A DNA stretch of 64,000 nt from NCBI GenBank assembly GCA_963787185.1, contig CAWBCC010000012.1:557144-621143 (forward strand), in the 5' to 3' direction. The position numbers were made by a program, and so were the translations under genes. This stretch comes from JAJXZP01 sp963787185 (lineage in GTDB: Bacteria; Spirochaetota; Spirochaetia; Treponematales; Rectinemataceae). The notes below the pieces were generated by a model. It made no database searches. It saw nothing but the letters and a program-made list of their open reading frames with translations, and was not told the DNA's origin. Shown in pieces: positions 33,430-42,319 of the stretch (its first letter is position 1; each line of letters starts with the position of its first letter).

Positions 33430-34215
33430 ATGCAGCTGAATCTCTCCGGACGCAGCGTCATCGTCGCCGGCGGCAGCCGGGGCATCGGCCTGGCCTGCGC
33501 CCGGGCTTTTCTCGAGGAGGGATGCCGCGTCGTTCTGATCGCACGCGACCCGACTCGCCTGGAGGCGGCCCGCACGGACCTGGCCGCCGGCGCCGATCGT
33601 CTCATGACCCGAGCCGCCGATCTCGTCGACCCGGCGGCCGCGGCGGCCGCAGTCGCCGCAGCGGAAGAGCGCTTCGGACCCGTGGACATCCTGGTGAACT
33701 CGGCCGGCGCGGCCGGACGCTGCAGTCCCGAAGAACTGTCGCCGGACGCCTATCGGCGGGCAATGGACGCGAAGTACTTCACGTACATCAACGCCATGGA
33801 TGCGGTCGTCAAGGGCATGGCCGCCCGCGCACGAGGCGTCATCGTCAACATAATAGGCTCCGGAGGCAAGACCGCATCCGTCACGCACATCGCCGGCGGA
33901 GCGGCCAACGCCGCACTGATGCTGGTCACCGCCGGACTGGCGACCGCCTATGCTCCCAAAGGTCTGCGCATCGTAGGCATCAACCCCGGCCGGACCGAGA
34001 CGCCCCGGACAGTGGAGAGCCTGACGCTCGAGGGGCGCCGCAACGGAGTGGATTATCGGGAAATGGCCCGCCGAGCCGCGGCCCGGATTCCCATGGGCCG
34101 GTTCGCCCGACCGGAAGAGGTGGCTAAGATGGCGGCCTTCCTCGCCTCGGACGCCGCCGGCTATGTCACCGGCTGCACCATTCCCATGGACGGTGCGGCG
34201 GCTCCGATAATCTGA
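33430..34215 (+). CDS. short-chain dehydrogenase/reductase (divergent active site)
   Basis: A 261-residue SDR: cofactor loop GGSRGIGLACARAF at residues 15-28, NSAGAAG near residue 93, and an intact C-terminal PEEVAKMAAFLASDAAGYVTG. The usual Tyr-x3-Lys is not found; the region reads GSGGKTASVTHIAGGAANAA, so catalysis by the standard mechanism is doubtful. The substrate is unknown. The Cys-free, Ala-rich protein lies 21 bases before an amidohydrolase gene, suggesting a shared catabolic pathway. Confidence 0.85.
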   Translation: MQLNLSGRSVIVAGGSRGIGLACARAFLEEGCRVVLIARDPTRLEAARTDLAAGADRLMTRAADLVDPAAAAAAVAAAEERFGPVDILVNSAGAAGRCSPEELSPDAYRRAMDAKYFTYINAMDAVVKGMAARARGVIVNIIGSGGKTASVTHIAGGAANAALMLVTAGLATAYAPKGLRIVGINPGRTETPRTVESLTLEGRRNGVDYREMARRAAARIPMGRFARPEEVAKMAAFLASDAAGYVTGCTIPMDGAAAPII

Positions 34216-34236
34216 TCCAACCTGAGGAGGCATCGA

Positions 34237-35445
34237 ATGAAGGCCGACATCATCGTGCGGAACGCCTCAATGCGCGGCTCGGGGACAAGGACCGTCGACA
34301 TAGCCATCACGGAGGGGAAGGTGACGCGCATCGCCCCCGGCATCAAAGAAGACGCCGGGGAAGTCATCGACGCGGCCGGGAACCTGACGACCGAATCCTT
34401 CGTGAACGGGCACCTCCACCTCTGCAAGGTGTACACCCTCGAAATGGCGGGCATGGACGCGCTCTCCTCCTACACCGGCGGCTCGATGGGAGGCGCGATG
34501 ACCGCCATCGAGCAAGCCGCGAAGGTGAAGGAAAGCTACGACGAGAGGTGGATCATCAAAAACGTGCGCAGGGCTCTGGACCTCGCCGTCCGCTTCGGCA
34601 ACACCCATATCCGAGCCTTCGCGGATACCGACACCAAGGCCAAGCTGGAGGGGGTAAAGGCTCTTCTCAAGGCTCGCGAGGAATACAAGGGCAGGGTCGA
34701 GGTTCAGGTCGTCGCCTTTCCCCAGGACGGCGTTCTCCGCGACCCGGGGGCCGAGGACTACGTCAGGCAGGCCCTGGAGCTCGGCGCCGACGTCGTGGGC
34801 GGCATTCCATGGATCGAGTACACCGATGAAGACGCCCAAGAGCACATAGACCGCATGTTCAAGCTGGCGAAGGAATACGACAAAGACGTCTCGATGCTGA
34901 TCGACGACGCGGGCGATGCGGGCCTTCGCACCCTCGAAATGCTGGCGACGAAAACGATCAAGGAGGGCTGGCAGGGCCGGGTGACGGCTCAGCATGCGCG
35001 GGCCATGGCCTTGTACCCGGAGCCCTACTACCGGAAGATCGAGCACCTGCTGAAGGAAGCCCGGGTGGGGCTGGTCAGCGATCCCCAGACCGGCCCTTTG
35101 TACGCCCGGGTGCGGAGTCTCTACGAGGCGGGGGTGTCCGTGGCCCTGGGACAGGACGACATCGCCGACGCCTACTACCCTTTCGGCCGGAACAACATGC
35201 TCGAGGTCGCCTTTCTCGCCGCCCACATCATGAGGATGACGAGCTTCGACGACATGAACATTCTTTACGACCTCGTCACCACCCATGCGGCGAAGGCGCT
35301 CGGGATTCCCGATTTTCGGCTGGCCGAGGGCAATCCCGCGAACCTCGTCGTCCTGAACGCCAAGAGCGAATGGGAGGCGATCTGGAACCACGAGGCGCCG
35401 CGCACCGTCATCAAGGATGGGAGGAACATAACGACCGGTCCGTGA
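34237..35445 (+). CDS. amidohydrolase-superfamily deaminase-like enzyme
   Basis: A 402-residue protein with an N-terminal beta-sandwich, the first metal motif GHLHL near residue 66, AQHARAM near residue 250 (His ligand region), and GQDDIADAYYPFG near residue 307 carrying the metal-binding Asp. Layout and the closing EGNPANLVVL fit cytosine-deaminase-like amidohydrolases, acting on a cyclic amide or amidine. The exact substrate cannot be read. GAGGAGG precedes the ATG. Probably one operon with the SDR gene. Confidence 0.82.
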   Translation: MKADIIVRNASMRGSGTRTVDIAITEGKVTRIAPGIKEDAGEVIDAAGNLTTESFVNGHLHLCKVYTLEMAGMDALSSYTGGSMGGAMTAIEQAAKVKESYDERWIIKNVRRALDLAVRFGNTHIRAFADTDTKAKLEGVKALLKAREEYKGRVEVQVVAFPQDGVLRDPGAEDYVRQALELGADVVGGIPWIEYTDEDAQEHIDRMFKLAKEYDKDVSMLIDDAGDAGLRTLEMLATKTIKEGWQGRVTAQHARAMALYPEPYYRKIEHLLKEARVGLVSDPQTGPLYARVRSLYEAGVSVALGQDDIADAYYPFGRNNMLEVAFLAAHIMRMTSFDDMNILYDLVTTHAAKALGIPDFRLAEGNPANLVVLNAKSEWEAIWNHEAPRTVIKDGRNITTGP

Positions 35446-35514
35446 CATGGATCGAACTTTGCCGGGGCACATGGCCTTCGCGGAATGCGTCCGCGTCCCG
35501 AAGGGGCTCGCCTA

Positions 35515-36207
35515 TCACCCGACCTTGGCGAACTTTCTCTCCAACAAGCCGGGATTGTAGGGCAGGCGGCGATTGGGACAGACCTCGCGGGGACAAAGTT
35601 GGCAGCTCTCGAAGCTCTCCTCCACGGGAAACAGTATCCCCGACACGGATTTTCTGGGAATCATCAGGAGACTGTCCGTGAGTTCGAGCCCGATGGCCCC
35701 CTTCGTGTCCCCGAGCAGGGAGAACAGGGGTATCTGCTGCGAGACGGGCCAATCCTCGAGGGAGCCCGGGTTCATGGTCGAAAATTTCTCGAAGCCCATG
35801 GTTTCCTTCATGGTCCGGCCGAATCGCTCCCTGGCGCAGCGGAGCGCCGCCTCGCAGACGGTATCCGCCCAGTAGCTCATGAGATCATCCGAGGCGTAGG
35901 ACGCGGCCCAGGTCTCCATTTCCATGCCGCTCGAGGCGGCAAAGACCACGGATCGGCGGCGTCCTTCGAGGTTCACCCTGAGGACGCGGCTCTTGAATTC
36001 CACGCCATCCACGACGACGCGGTCCGGCCCGGCGGGCTCGACGAAAGCCTGTCCGAAAATGGTCTTGGGCCTCGCGAGCGATCTCGCCTCCGCGAGCATG
36101 CGATCGAAGTCGCGCTCATCCTCGCTCCCTTCCTCGATGTGGAGCCCTCTTTTCAACCCTTCGACCTCGGGATCGAAGGCTATGTCGTCGATGATCACGG
36201 TTTTCAT
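35515..36207 (-). CDS. MetH reactivation-domain-like protein
   Basis: The 230-residue protein resembles the stand-alone vitamin B12-dependent methionine synthase activation-domain family: EVEGLKRGLHIEE near the start, ASSGMEMETWAASYASDDLM in the middle and a C-terminal cysteine cluster ESCQLCPREVCPNR. Such proteins may reactivate cobalamin in MetH-type enzymes or bind SAM. No metH is nearby. I start at ATG 36207 (MKTVIIDDIAF). It follows the TIGR03943 gene on the same strand by 29 bases. Confidence 0.75.
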   Translation of the reverse strand: MKTVIIDDIAFDPEVEGLKRGLHIEEGSEDERDFDRMLAEARSLARPKTIFGQAFVEPAGPDRVVVDGVEFKSRVLRVNLEGRRRSVVFAASSGMEMETWAASYASDDLMSYWADTVCEAALRCARERFGRTMKETMGFEKFSTMNPGSLEDWPVSQQIPLFSLLGDTKGAIGLELTDSLLMIPRKSVSGILFPVEESFESCQLCPREVCPNRRLPYNPGLLERKFAKVG

Positions 36208-36236
36208 GTATGATACCCCTCGGGGACATTCTCTTT

Positions 36237-37055
36237 TCAGCGCGGAAAGATGGTGGGGGATGCGGAGCGCTCGACCGATCGTACCGATTCTACCGCGATG
36301 AGCGGCACCGGCGTTTCGGTTCCCGAGCCGTCCATGTCGAATCCGACGGTACGAAGCCGCCCCGTCACCTCCACCCAGGAACTGTCGTGAATTTCGTCGA
36401 GCGAGGGACTCCGGGCGAAGTAGCCGATGATGGCCATATCCGCGGAGCAGCACCACATGAGATTGCGCCCTATCAAGGTGCTCCCGGGCGGAAAGCGGGC
36501 TTCCCGATAGACGAAGCCCTGGACCGTGATTCGCCTGCCCAGGGCGGCGGCCGGGTCATCGTAAAGACGATTGTACAAGGTCCAGTAGTCGTCGTCGGTG
36601 GGGGCGATCCAGGAGGGAAGGGGGGCGGCGGCCTTGTCGGCGGCGGGGGTCTCGCCCGCAGCCTGGCCTGCGGCCGCGCCTCCGGCCTCGCCTCCGGCGC
36701 TCGAGCTCTGCATCGCGAGGGTTTCGGGCCCGGTTTGCAGACGGCCCGGCTGAAGGGTCACTGCCTGGACGAAGATGTACGCGATGGCGAGGATATAGGC
36801 GAAGGGGTAGAAGAACGAGAGGGGATCGGGACTATGCGATCTCGAGGAAGGGCGAAGCGCCTCGTATATCGCCAGCACGAGGAAGAGAAGACCCGCTGCC
36901 GCGATCCAGGGAGTCATCCTCGGGTGAACTATGGCGTGCAGCTTGCCGGTGGCCAAAAGCCAGGCGAAGAAAACGGACACGCTCAGATACGTCAGACCGC
37001 GGGCCGCCCGGCGCGGAGACATCTCCAGCATCATGCCGACCCTCCCGTGAGCCAT
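36237..37055 (-). CDS. TIGR03943 (DUF1980) membrane protein
   Basis: The 272-residue protein has three hydrophobic segments (GLTYLSVSVFFAWLLATG, AAAGLLFLVLAIYEAL, FAYILAIAYIFVQAV) and a soluble C-terminal half with LWRN-type motifs ending NLMWCCSADMAIIGY, a cysteine pair conserved in TIGR03943/YcgQ proteins. These normally pair with a YcgR/DUF318 permease and are linked to zinc; no permease gene is adjacent, though a zinc ABC system starts 1.3 kb away. An Ala/Gly-rich linker near residues 115-140 is unusual. I choose ATG 37055 because GAGG lies 6 bases upstream; a TTG at 37067 is the longer option. Confidence 0.8.
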   Translation of the reverse strand: MAHGRVGMMLEMSPRRAARGLTYLSVSVFFAWLLATGKLHAIVHPRMTPWIAAAGLLFLVLAIYEALRPSSRSHSPDPLSFFYPFAYILAIAYIFVQAVTLQPGRLQTGPETLAMQSSSAGGEAGGAAAGQAAGETPAADKAAAPLPSWIAPTDDDYWTLYNRLYDDPAAALGRRITVQGFVYREARFPPGSTLIGRNLMWCCSADMAIIGYFARSPSLDEIHDSSWVEVTGRLRTVGFDMDGSGTETPVPLIAVESVRSVERSASPTIFPR

Positions 37056-37056
37056 A

Positions 37057-37094
37057 GGGGACCTCAATAACCGAGCGGGTTAGTGGAGGTCCCC
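37057..37094 (-). promoter_or_regulatory. hairpin sequestering the ribosome-binding site of the TIGR03943 gene
   Basis: In the minus-strand message GGGGACCTC (37094-37086) pairs with GAGGTCCCC (37065-37057). The latter contains the GAGG ribosome-binding site and ends one base before the ATG. An inner AACC/GGTT pairing tightens the loop. Folding would block initiation. The stem base is shared with the hairpin at 4796-4837. Confidence 0.55.
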
Positions 37095-37276
37095 ATATTG
37101 TACCGCTCCTCTCGATTAGCGCATTCCCGCCGATCCCCTGTCAAGTGCGTCGCCTCCGGCGGCGGCGATGGTTCGACCCGCGGTTCGGATAAAGCGAAAT
37201 GCCGCAATCTATGGTACCTTTCACCCTGCAAGGATGTTTACTGTGGACGGAGCGAGATTGAAAGGACTGTGCTGAG

Positions 37277-38242
37277 ATGAAGACACTGTTGCCGCGACCG
37301 AAGATGTTTCCGAGCCTTGCCTTGATTCTGTTCGCCGCCTGCGGCGCTTCTGCCCAAATCGCCGGCTCGAGTCCCGTCGCCGGCGACTCTCCGGCTTCTT
37401 TACCGTCCATCGAAGGAGTGCCCGCCCCGCGTTCGGCCGGCCTCGCGGAAATCGTCGCGGACCGCGACGGAGCGCTCGACGCCGGTATATTCACGCTCTA
37501 TCGTTGGGACCGCTTCCCTACGATTCTCATATTCGATATGGCCGACTTCGAAGTTCAAAACCGCATGTTCTCGCGACTGGCCTTCTACCTCGAGAAAAAC
37601 GGTTTCCGGGGTCGGCTTCTCAGCGACGCGCAGCTCGAAGGCAAGCACGGCTGGAATGCGCACGATTACGGCGCCGAGGGTCTCGCCGCATTTTACTCTG
37701 CGGCTGCGCGGGCGTCATTTCTTCTCGACCCCGAAGAGCTTCTCCTCGAAGACATAGCGATCCGCGAGGGCATCCTCGTGCGGCAGGGCGAAAACATCGC
37801 GGCCGGCGAGGGAGGCGTCCTGTCGATATGCAGGAACTCGTCGTATTATGAGCGGAGACTTCTTCTGGCCCACGAGTCGTATCACGGCATCTTTTTCGCT
37901 TCCGCCGAGTACAGTCGGTATTGCTTCAAAGTCTGGAGCGAGGCGAGCCCCGAGGAGCGCCGTTTCATGCGCACGCTGCTCTGGGCCCTGAGCTACGATT
38001 CCTCGGATCGCTACCTCGCGGTGAACGAATTTCAGGCCTATCTGCTCCAGCAACCTTCATCCATGGCGGCGGCCTATTTCAAGCGTGTGGCTGCGATCCT
38101 TCGGGACCCTAAGGAGGCGCCGCCGGTCGAGCTCGTCGTGCCCCAGCTGCTCGGGAGCGAGAAGCGACTCGAGTCCTTCCTCAAAGCGAACTTCGGCATA
38201 GCGGCGGGCGGCGCCTACACCATGCGCACGCTCGCGCGATAG
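37277..38242 (+). CDS. exported protein with a zincin-like HExxH motif
   Basis: A 321-residue protein with a signal peptide (FPSLALILFAACGASAQ, with Cys22 preceded by LFAA as a possible lipobox). LLLAHESYHGIFFASAEY near residue 200 contains HESYH, the zinc-metalloprotease signature, and NEFQAYLLQQ further on may supply the third ligand (Glu). I know no named family. It may be a periplasmic or surface peptidase. It lies between the TIGR03943 gene and the zinc ABC operon on the plus strand. Confidence 0.6.
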   Translation: MKTLLPRPKMFPSLALILFAACGASAQIAGSSPVAGDSPASLPSIEGVPAPRSAGLAEIVADRDGALDAGIFTLYRWDRFPTILIFDMADFEVQNRMFSRLAFYLEKNGFRGRLLSDAQLEGKHGWNAHDYGAEGLAAFYSAAARASFLLDPEELLLEDIAIREGILVRQGENIAAGEGGVLSICRNSSYYERRLLLAHESYHGIFFASAEYSRYCFKVWSEASPEERRFMRTLLWALSYDSSDRYLAVNEFQAYLLQQPSSMAAAYFKRVAAILRDPKEAPPVELVVPQLLGSEKRLESFLKANFGIAAGGAYTMRTLAR

Positions 38243-38297
38243 GAGGAACGCCGTGCCGATCGGTCGACCATGGTTCGGATAGCGCTGATTTTCTAAT

Positions 38298-38360
38298 TGA
38301 TACTCAATATCATTGACAATTTCCGAAAGAAGCTGCATATTGCTACCGATACATAGTATC
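38298..38360 (+). promoter_or_regulatory. promoter with two operator palindromes before the zinc ABC operon
   Basis: TTGACA (38313-38318) and CATATT (38336-38341), spacer 17, form a promoter. TGATA-ctcaa-TATCA (38298-38312) abuts the -35 and GATAC-ata-GTATC (38348-38360) covers the start. The first resembles Fur/Zur boxes. The Fur-family gene at the end of the operon is the obvious ligand-dependent repressor. Confidence 0.6.
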
Positions 38361-38386
38361 AATAGCCGGTTTTTCGAGGAGGGGTC

Positions 38387-39283
38387 ATGAACTTCTTTGC
38401 TCTGAAGACACGGGGACTGGGCCTGGCGGCTTCGTTCCTGATCATGATAGCGGGCACGCTCGCGGCCGTGCCGGCGGCCGCCGAAACGGTCAAGGTGGTC
38501 GCCGCGGAGAACTTCTACGGCGACATCGTCGGCCAGATCGGCGGCGACCGGGTGAGCGTGGCGAGCATCATGTCCGATCCGAACGTCGATCCGCACGAGT
38601 ACGAATCCAACGTGAACGACGCGAAGGTGATTGCGGACGCGAGCCTCGTCATCGAAAGCTCGGGCGGCTACGACGACTGGATGGACAAGCTCCTCGGCGC
38701 ATCTCCGAATCCCGATCGGATCGTATTGAAGGGCTATGACATCGCAACGACGAAAATCCCCGAAAACGAACATGTGTGGTACGACCCCGACAATGCAATC
38801 GTGATTGCCGGAGCCGTGCAAAAGGCGCTCGCTAAACTCGATCCGGCCGACGCTCCCGCCTTCGAAAAAAACCTCGGAACCTTCAAGGCATCGGTGGAGA
38901 AACTCATCGGCCAGATGCGCAGGATCAGGGCGAAGTACAATGGAACCCCCATCGCCCTCACCGAGACCATCTTCCAGTACCAGGCCCGGCTCCTTGGGCT
39001 CGATATTCTGACGCCCCAGGAGTTTCAGAAGGCTGTGGCCGAAGGGAACGATCCCCCGGCGGACAGCGTCGTGCAGGCCGAATCCCAGATCGTCGGGAAG
39101 AAGGTCAAGGTCCTCGTCTACAACGAGCAGACCGTGATGGACGTCACGACGAAACTGCAGAACGATGCCCAGGCGGCGGGAATCCCCATCGTGCCGGTCA
39201 CCGAAACCATGCCGCCGGACCTGCACTACCAGACATGGATGTCCGGACAGCTGGACGTGCTGGTACATGCCCTTGGAAAGTAA
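38387..39283 (+). CDS. znuA: zinc/manganese ABC transporter substrate-binding protein
   Basis: A 298-residue cluster A-I binding protein: signal peptide to about residue 28 (AGTLAAVPAAAE), then NFYGDIVGQIGGDRVSV, VDPHEYES with the first metal-binding His, and HVWYDPDNAI with the second. The region LTETIFQYQARLLGL has Glu where some ZnuA proteins have His, as in other TroA-like proteins, and no histidine-rich loop is present. It delivers Zn2+ or Mn2+ to the permeases encoded downstream. GAGGAGGGG precedes the ATG. Confidence 0.92.
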   Translation: MNFFALKTRGLGLAASFLIMIAGTLAAVPAAAETVKVVAAENFYGDIVGQIGGDRVSVASIMSDPNVDPHEYESNVNDAKVIADASLVIESSGGYDDWMDKLLGASPNPDRIVLKGYDIATTKIPENEHVWYDPDNAIVIAGAVQKALAKLDPADAPAFEKNLGTFKASVEKLIGQMRRIRAKYNGTPIALTETIFQYQARLLGLDILTPQEFQKAVAEGNDPPADSVVQAESQIVGKKVKVLVYNEQTVMDVTTKLQNDAQAAGIPIVPVTETMPPDLHYQTWMSGQLDVLVHALGK

Positions 39284-40061
39284 GGTCGCGGACTCCGACC
39301 GGTATTCCGTCGAGCTCCACGGCGTGACCATCCGCCTGGGCCGGACCACGGTCCAGGAAGGGATGGACATCGCGATCGAGGGCGGCGAGTTCGTCGCCGT
39401 CCTCGGCCCCAACGGCGCCGGTAAGAGCACTCTGCTCAGGGCCTTGCTGGGCCTCGTCAGGCCGAACGAGGGCGCGATCTCCGTCTTGGGAAGAAGCCCG
39501 AAGATCGGCAACCGGCGGATCGGCTACGTGCCCCAATTCCATTCCCTGGAGTCGGCCATGGTGCTGCGCTCCCGGGACATCGTGGGCTTCGGCCTGGACG
39601 GGCACCGATGGGGCATCGGGCTCGGAGGGCGGAAGCGTCGGGATCTGATCGATCGGACCCTCCGGGAAGTGGATGCCCTTGATCTCGCGGAGGCTCCATT
39701 CAGTCGGCTTTCGGGGGGCGAGAGGCAGCGGATGATTCTCGCGCAGGCCCTGCTCTCCGAGCCGCGCCTGCTTCTCCTGGACGAACCCCTGGCCAGCCTG
39801 GACATTCATCACGCTCAGGACATCGTAACTCTGGTGCATCGAACCTGCCGGAACCGGGGGGTCACCGTGCTGCTCGTCGCCCACGACGCCAATCCTCTCT
39901 TGCCCTTCGTCGATCGCATACTTTATCTGGCCAACCGGCGCTGCAGAATCGGACGGCCCGAGGAGGTCATCACGTCGGAAAGCCTGAGCGCCCTGTACGG
40001 AAGCAGGGTGGAGGTCGTCGAGACGCTCGGACGCCTCTTCGTGGTCGGGGCCGAGACCTGA
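39267..40061 (+). CDS. znuC: zinc/manganese ABC transporter ATP-binding protein
   Basis: A 264-residue ATPase with Walker A GPNGAGKST near residue 47, the Q-loop VPQFHSLESA, signature LSGGERQRM, Walker B LLLLDEPLASLD and switch His in LLVAHDAN. It energises the two permeases of this operon at the inner face of the membrane. ATG 39267 overlaps the binding-protein gene by 17 bases; a longer reading upstream would be an antisense-like extension in another frame. Confidence 0.92.
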   Translation: MPLESKVADSDRYSVELHGVTIRLGRTTVQEGMDIAIEGGEFVAVLGPNGAGKSTLLRALLGLVRPNEGAISVLGRSPKIGNRRIGYVPQFHSLESAMVLRSRDIVGFGLDGHRWGIGLGGRKRRDLIDRTLREVDALDLAEAPFSRLSGGERQRMILAQALLSEPRLLLLDEPLASLDIHHAQDIVTLVHRTCRNRGVTVLLVAHDANPLLPFVDRILYLANRRCRIGRPEEVITSESLSALYGSRVEVVETLGRLFVVGAET

Positions 40062-40065
40062 AGCC

Positions 40066-40890
40066 ATGATCGAGCTCATGCGCTATCCCTTCATGCAGCA
40101 CGCCTTCCTGGCCGGTTCCTTCACCGCCCTGGGCGCCTCCGTCGTCGGCTTCTTCCTGATCAACCGGGGAATGACCTTCGCTTCCCACGCCCTGCCCAAC
40201 ATTGGTTTCGCGGGCGCGGCCGGGGCCGTCCTCCTGGGGCTCGAACCGGCGGTGGGTCTCTTCGCGTTCATCCTGATCGCGGCCCTGGCCTTCGCCTTCC
40301 TGGGCAGGGAAAACCGCGAGCGCGATATCGGCATAGGCGTGGTCATGTCTCTGGCCTTGGGGCTGGGCGTATTCTTCCTGGCCTCCTATTCGGGCTACGC
40401 CGAGCGAGTCTACGCCATCCTCTTCGGCAGCATACTGGGGATCTCCGAGAGGGAAGTGGTCGTCAGCGGGGCTCTGGCCCTCTTCACCCTGGCGGCGATG
40501 GGCATTCTATTCAGGCCTCTGCTCTTTTCCACAGTCGATCCGGAACAGGCTATGGCCAGGGGACTGCCCGTCAATTTCCTCAACATCGCCTTCATGGTCC
40601 TCGTCGCCGTCTCGGTGACCTCGTCGGTGCAGGTGACGGGCGCGCTCCTGGTCTTCGCCCTCATGGTGGCGCCGACAGCCATCGCCATGCGGCTTTCGCA
40701 CCGTCCCGGCGTCATCATCGCCGCCTCGATCCTCCTGGGGCAGGTATTCGTGTTCTTGAGCATTCTCCTGGCCGGCCTGAGCTCGAGCTGGCCCGTGAGC
40801 TTCTTCGTGGCCGGTCTCACCTTCCTGAGCTATCTGGCCACCCGCCTGATCCAGGCCTTGGCCGCGGGACGCGGGAGAGAGGAGGCGTGA
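40066..40890 (+). CDS. znuB: zinc/manganese ABC transporter permease 1
   Basis: A 274-residue ABC-3 family permease with about eight membrane segments, the start FMQHAFLAGSFTALGASVVG, a HALPNIGFAGAAGA loop and DPEQAMARGLP, the family's cytoplasmic coupling region. It begins 4 bases after the ATPase stop and overlaps the second permease gene by ATGA. Two different permeases imply a heterodimeric channel, as in TroCD/MntCD systems. Confidence 0.9.
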   Translation: MIELMRYPFMQHAFLAGSFTALGASVVGFFLINRGMTFASHALPNIGFAGAAGAVLLGLEPAVGLFAFILIAALAFAFLGRENRERDIGIGVVMSLALGLGVFFLASYSGYAERVYAILFGSILGISEREVVVSGALALFTLAAMGILFRPLLFSTVDPEQAMARGLPVNFLNIAFMVLVAVSVTSSVQVTGALLVFALMVAPTAIAMRLSHRPGVIIAASILLGQVFVFLSILLAGLSSSWPVSFFVAGLTFLSYLATRLIQALAAGRGREEA

Positions 40891-41765
40891 TGGAAGACCT
40901 GATCCGCTCCCAGCTCTTTTCGAACGCGATCGTCGGAGGGACGATGGTGGCCGCGGTCGCCGGTCTGGTCGGGTACTTCCTGGTGCTGCGCGCCCTGGCT
41001 TTCGCCAGCGAGGCCCTGACCGACATAAGTTTCGCCGGGGCCACCGGCGCGGCGCTCCTCGGCGTCAGCCCCATCGCGGGGATGGTGGTGCTCGGCCTGG
41101 GTGCCGTGCTCTGTCTGGGGCAGTTCAGCGAGCGCATGCGCGGCCGGGACATAGAGATCGGCATGGTCCTGTCCTTCGCCCTGGGCCTCGGAGTCCTTTT
41201 CCTCAATCTCTACGCTCATTCCAGCGCCGCCCATGCGGCCACGGGGGTGAAGGTGCTTTTCGGATCACTCATGAGTGTCAAAGCCGGAGATATCGCCGTC
41301 ACGGCGGTCCTGGCCGCCGCCGTCGTCCTCTGCCTCGCCGTCATCGGTCGCCCTCTGCTCTTCGCCTCGGTGGATCCTACGGTGGCTCAGGTCCGCGGCG
41401 TGCCCCTCCGCGCCCTGAGCATGGTCTTCCTGGCCCTTCTCGCCGTGACGACCGCAATCGGCGTCCTGGTGATCGGCGTCCTTCTGGCCGTGTCGCTTCT
41501 CATCGCTCCGGCGGCCTCGGCCGTCAATTTCGGCCGGCGGCCCGTCCCCGGCATCATGCTGGCCGTCGGCTTCGGCGTGGCCGTCGTGTGGATCGGTCTG
41601 ATCCTGGAGTTCTTCGGCCCGTGGCGCCACGTTCCCATAGGCTTCTATGTCTCATTCCTGTCTTCTCTTTTGTACCTCGTTTCGTTACTCTGGAAGCGCT
41701 TCGTTTCCGGGGCGGCGGCCGGAGGGCCCGCCCACCCGGACCGCGAAGTCCGGCACGAAGCCTAG
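40887..41765 (+). CDS. zinc/manganese ABC transporter permease 2
   Basis: A 292-residue ABC-3 permease paralogous to the preceding one: NAIVGGTMVAAVAGLVGYF near the start, SEALTDISFAGATGAAL and DPTVAQVRGVPLRAL. Overlaps permease 1 by four bases. The C-terminal 20 residues are hydrophilic. The regulator gene follows after 19 bases. Confidence 0.9.
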   Translation: MMEDLIRSQLFSNAIVGGTMVAAVAGLVGYFLVLRALAFASEALTDISFAGATGAALLGVSPIAGMVVLGLGAVLCLGQFSERMRGRDIEIGMVLSFALGLGVLFLNLYAHSSAAHAATGVKVLFGSLMSVKAGDIAVTAVLAAAVVLCLAVIGRPLLFASVDPTVAQVRGVPLRALSMVFLALLAVTTAIGVLVIGVLLAVSLLIAPAASAVNFGRRPVPGIMLAVGFGVAVVWIGLILEFFGPWRHVPIGFYVSFLSSLLYLVSLLWKRFVSGAAAGGPAHPDREVRHEA

Positions 41766-41784
41766 TAAAGAGGTCGATAGCGAT

Positions 41785-42312
41785 ATGGTGCAGAAAGGGC
41801 AGGCGCTCCCCGAGCGCATCGGGGAGCTCGAGCGGCACATCGAAACCATCATGGACGAATCGGGCCACCGCAGCACGAGCCAGCGCAAGCTGCTCGCGCA
41901 CGCACTGGCAAGCCTCGCCCGGAGCGGCACGGGCTTCACGGCCGAGGAACTCTGGCAGGAGCTGCGTTCAGTGAGCCCCACCATAGGGCGAGCCACGGTC
42001 TTCCGCAGCGTAAAAACCCTCGTCGACCAGAAGGTGCTCGATTCCATCGATTTTTTGGACGGAGCCCGACTGTACCGGGCCTGCGGCCCGCGCCTTGCGA
42101 AGGGCGGCCACCATCATCACCTCGCCTGCCTCCATTGCAAAAAGATCAGCGAGTTCCATTTTTGCCTGGGCGAGGACGAATTGAACCGCATCGCCTGCGA
42201 CGAGCACTTCAGAATGCAGACCCACTCGCTGACGATCTACGGCCTTTGTGCGGCCTGCTCCAGGACCGAGGCGAGAGCCAAAGGAACGAAGCCGCCGCCC
42301 GCCTCGGGGTAG
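41785..42312 (+). CDS. zur: Fur-family regulator, probable Zur
   Basis: A 175-residue Fur protein: winged helix at residues 20-95 (TSQRKLLAHALASL, then TIGRATVFRSVKTLVDQKVL), His-rich metal site GGHHHHLACLHCKK with the structural Cys pair, and a second pair in GLCAACS. The dimerisation domain ends QTHSLTIYGLC. Its position as last gene of a zinc-type ABC operon, with Fur-like palindromes at the operon promoter, makes Zur the best guess; Mn- or Fe-sensing cannot be excluded. Confidence 0.85.
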   Translation: MVQKGQALPERIGELERHIETIMDESGHRSTSQRKLLAHALASLARSGTGFTAEELWQELRSVSPTIGRATVFRSVKTLVDQKVLDSIDFLDGARLYRACGPRLAKGGHHHHLACLHCKKISEFHFCLGEDELNRIACDEHFRMQTHSLTIYGLCAACSRTEARAKGTKPPPASG

Positions 42313-42319
42313 CGGCCCG

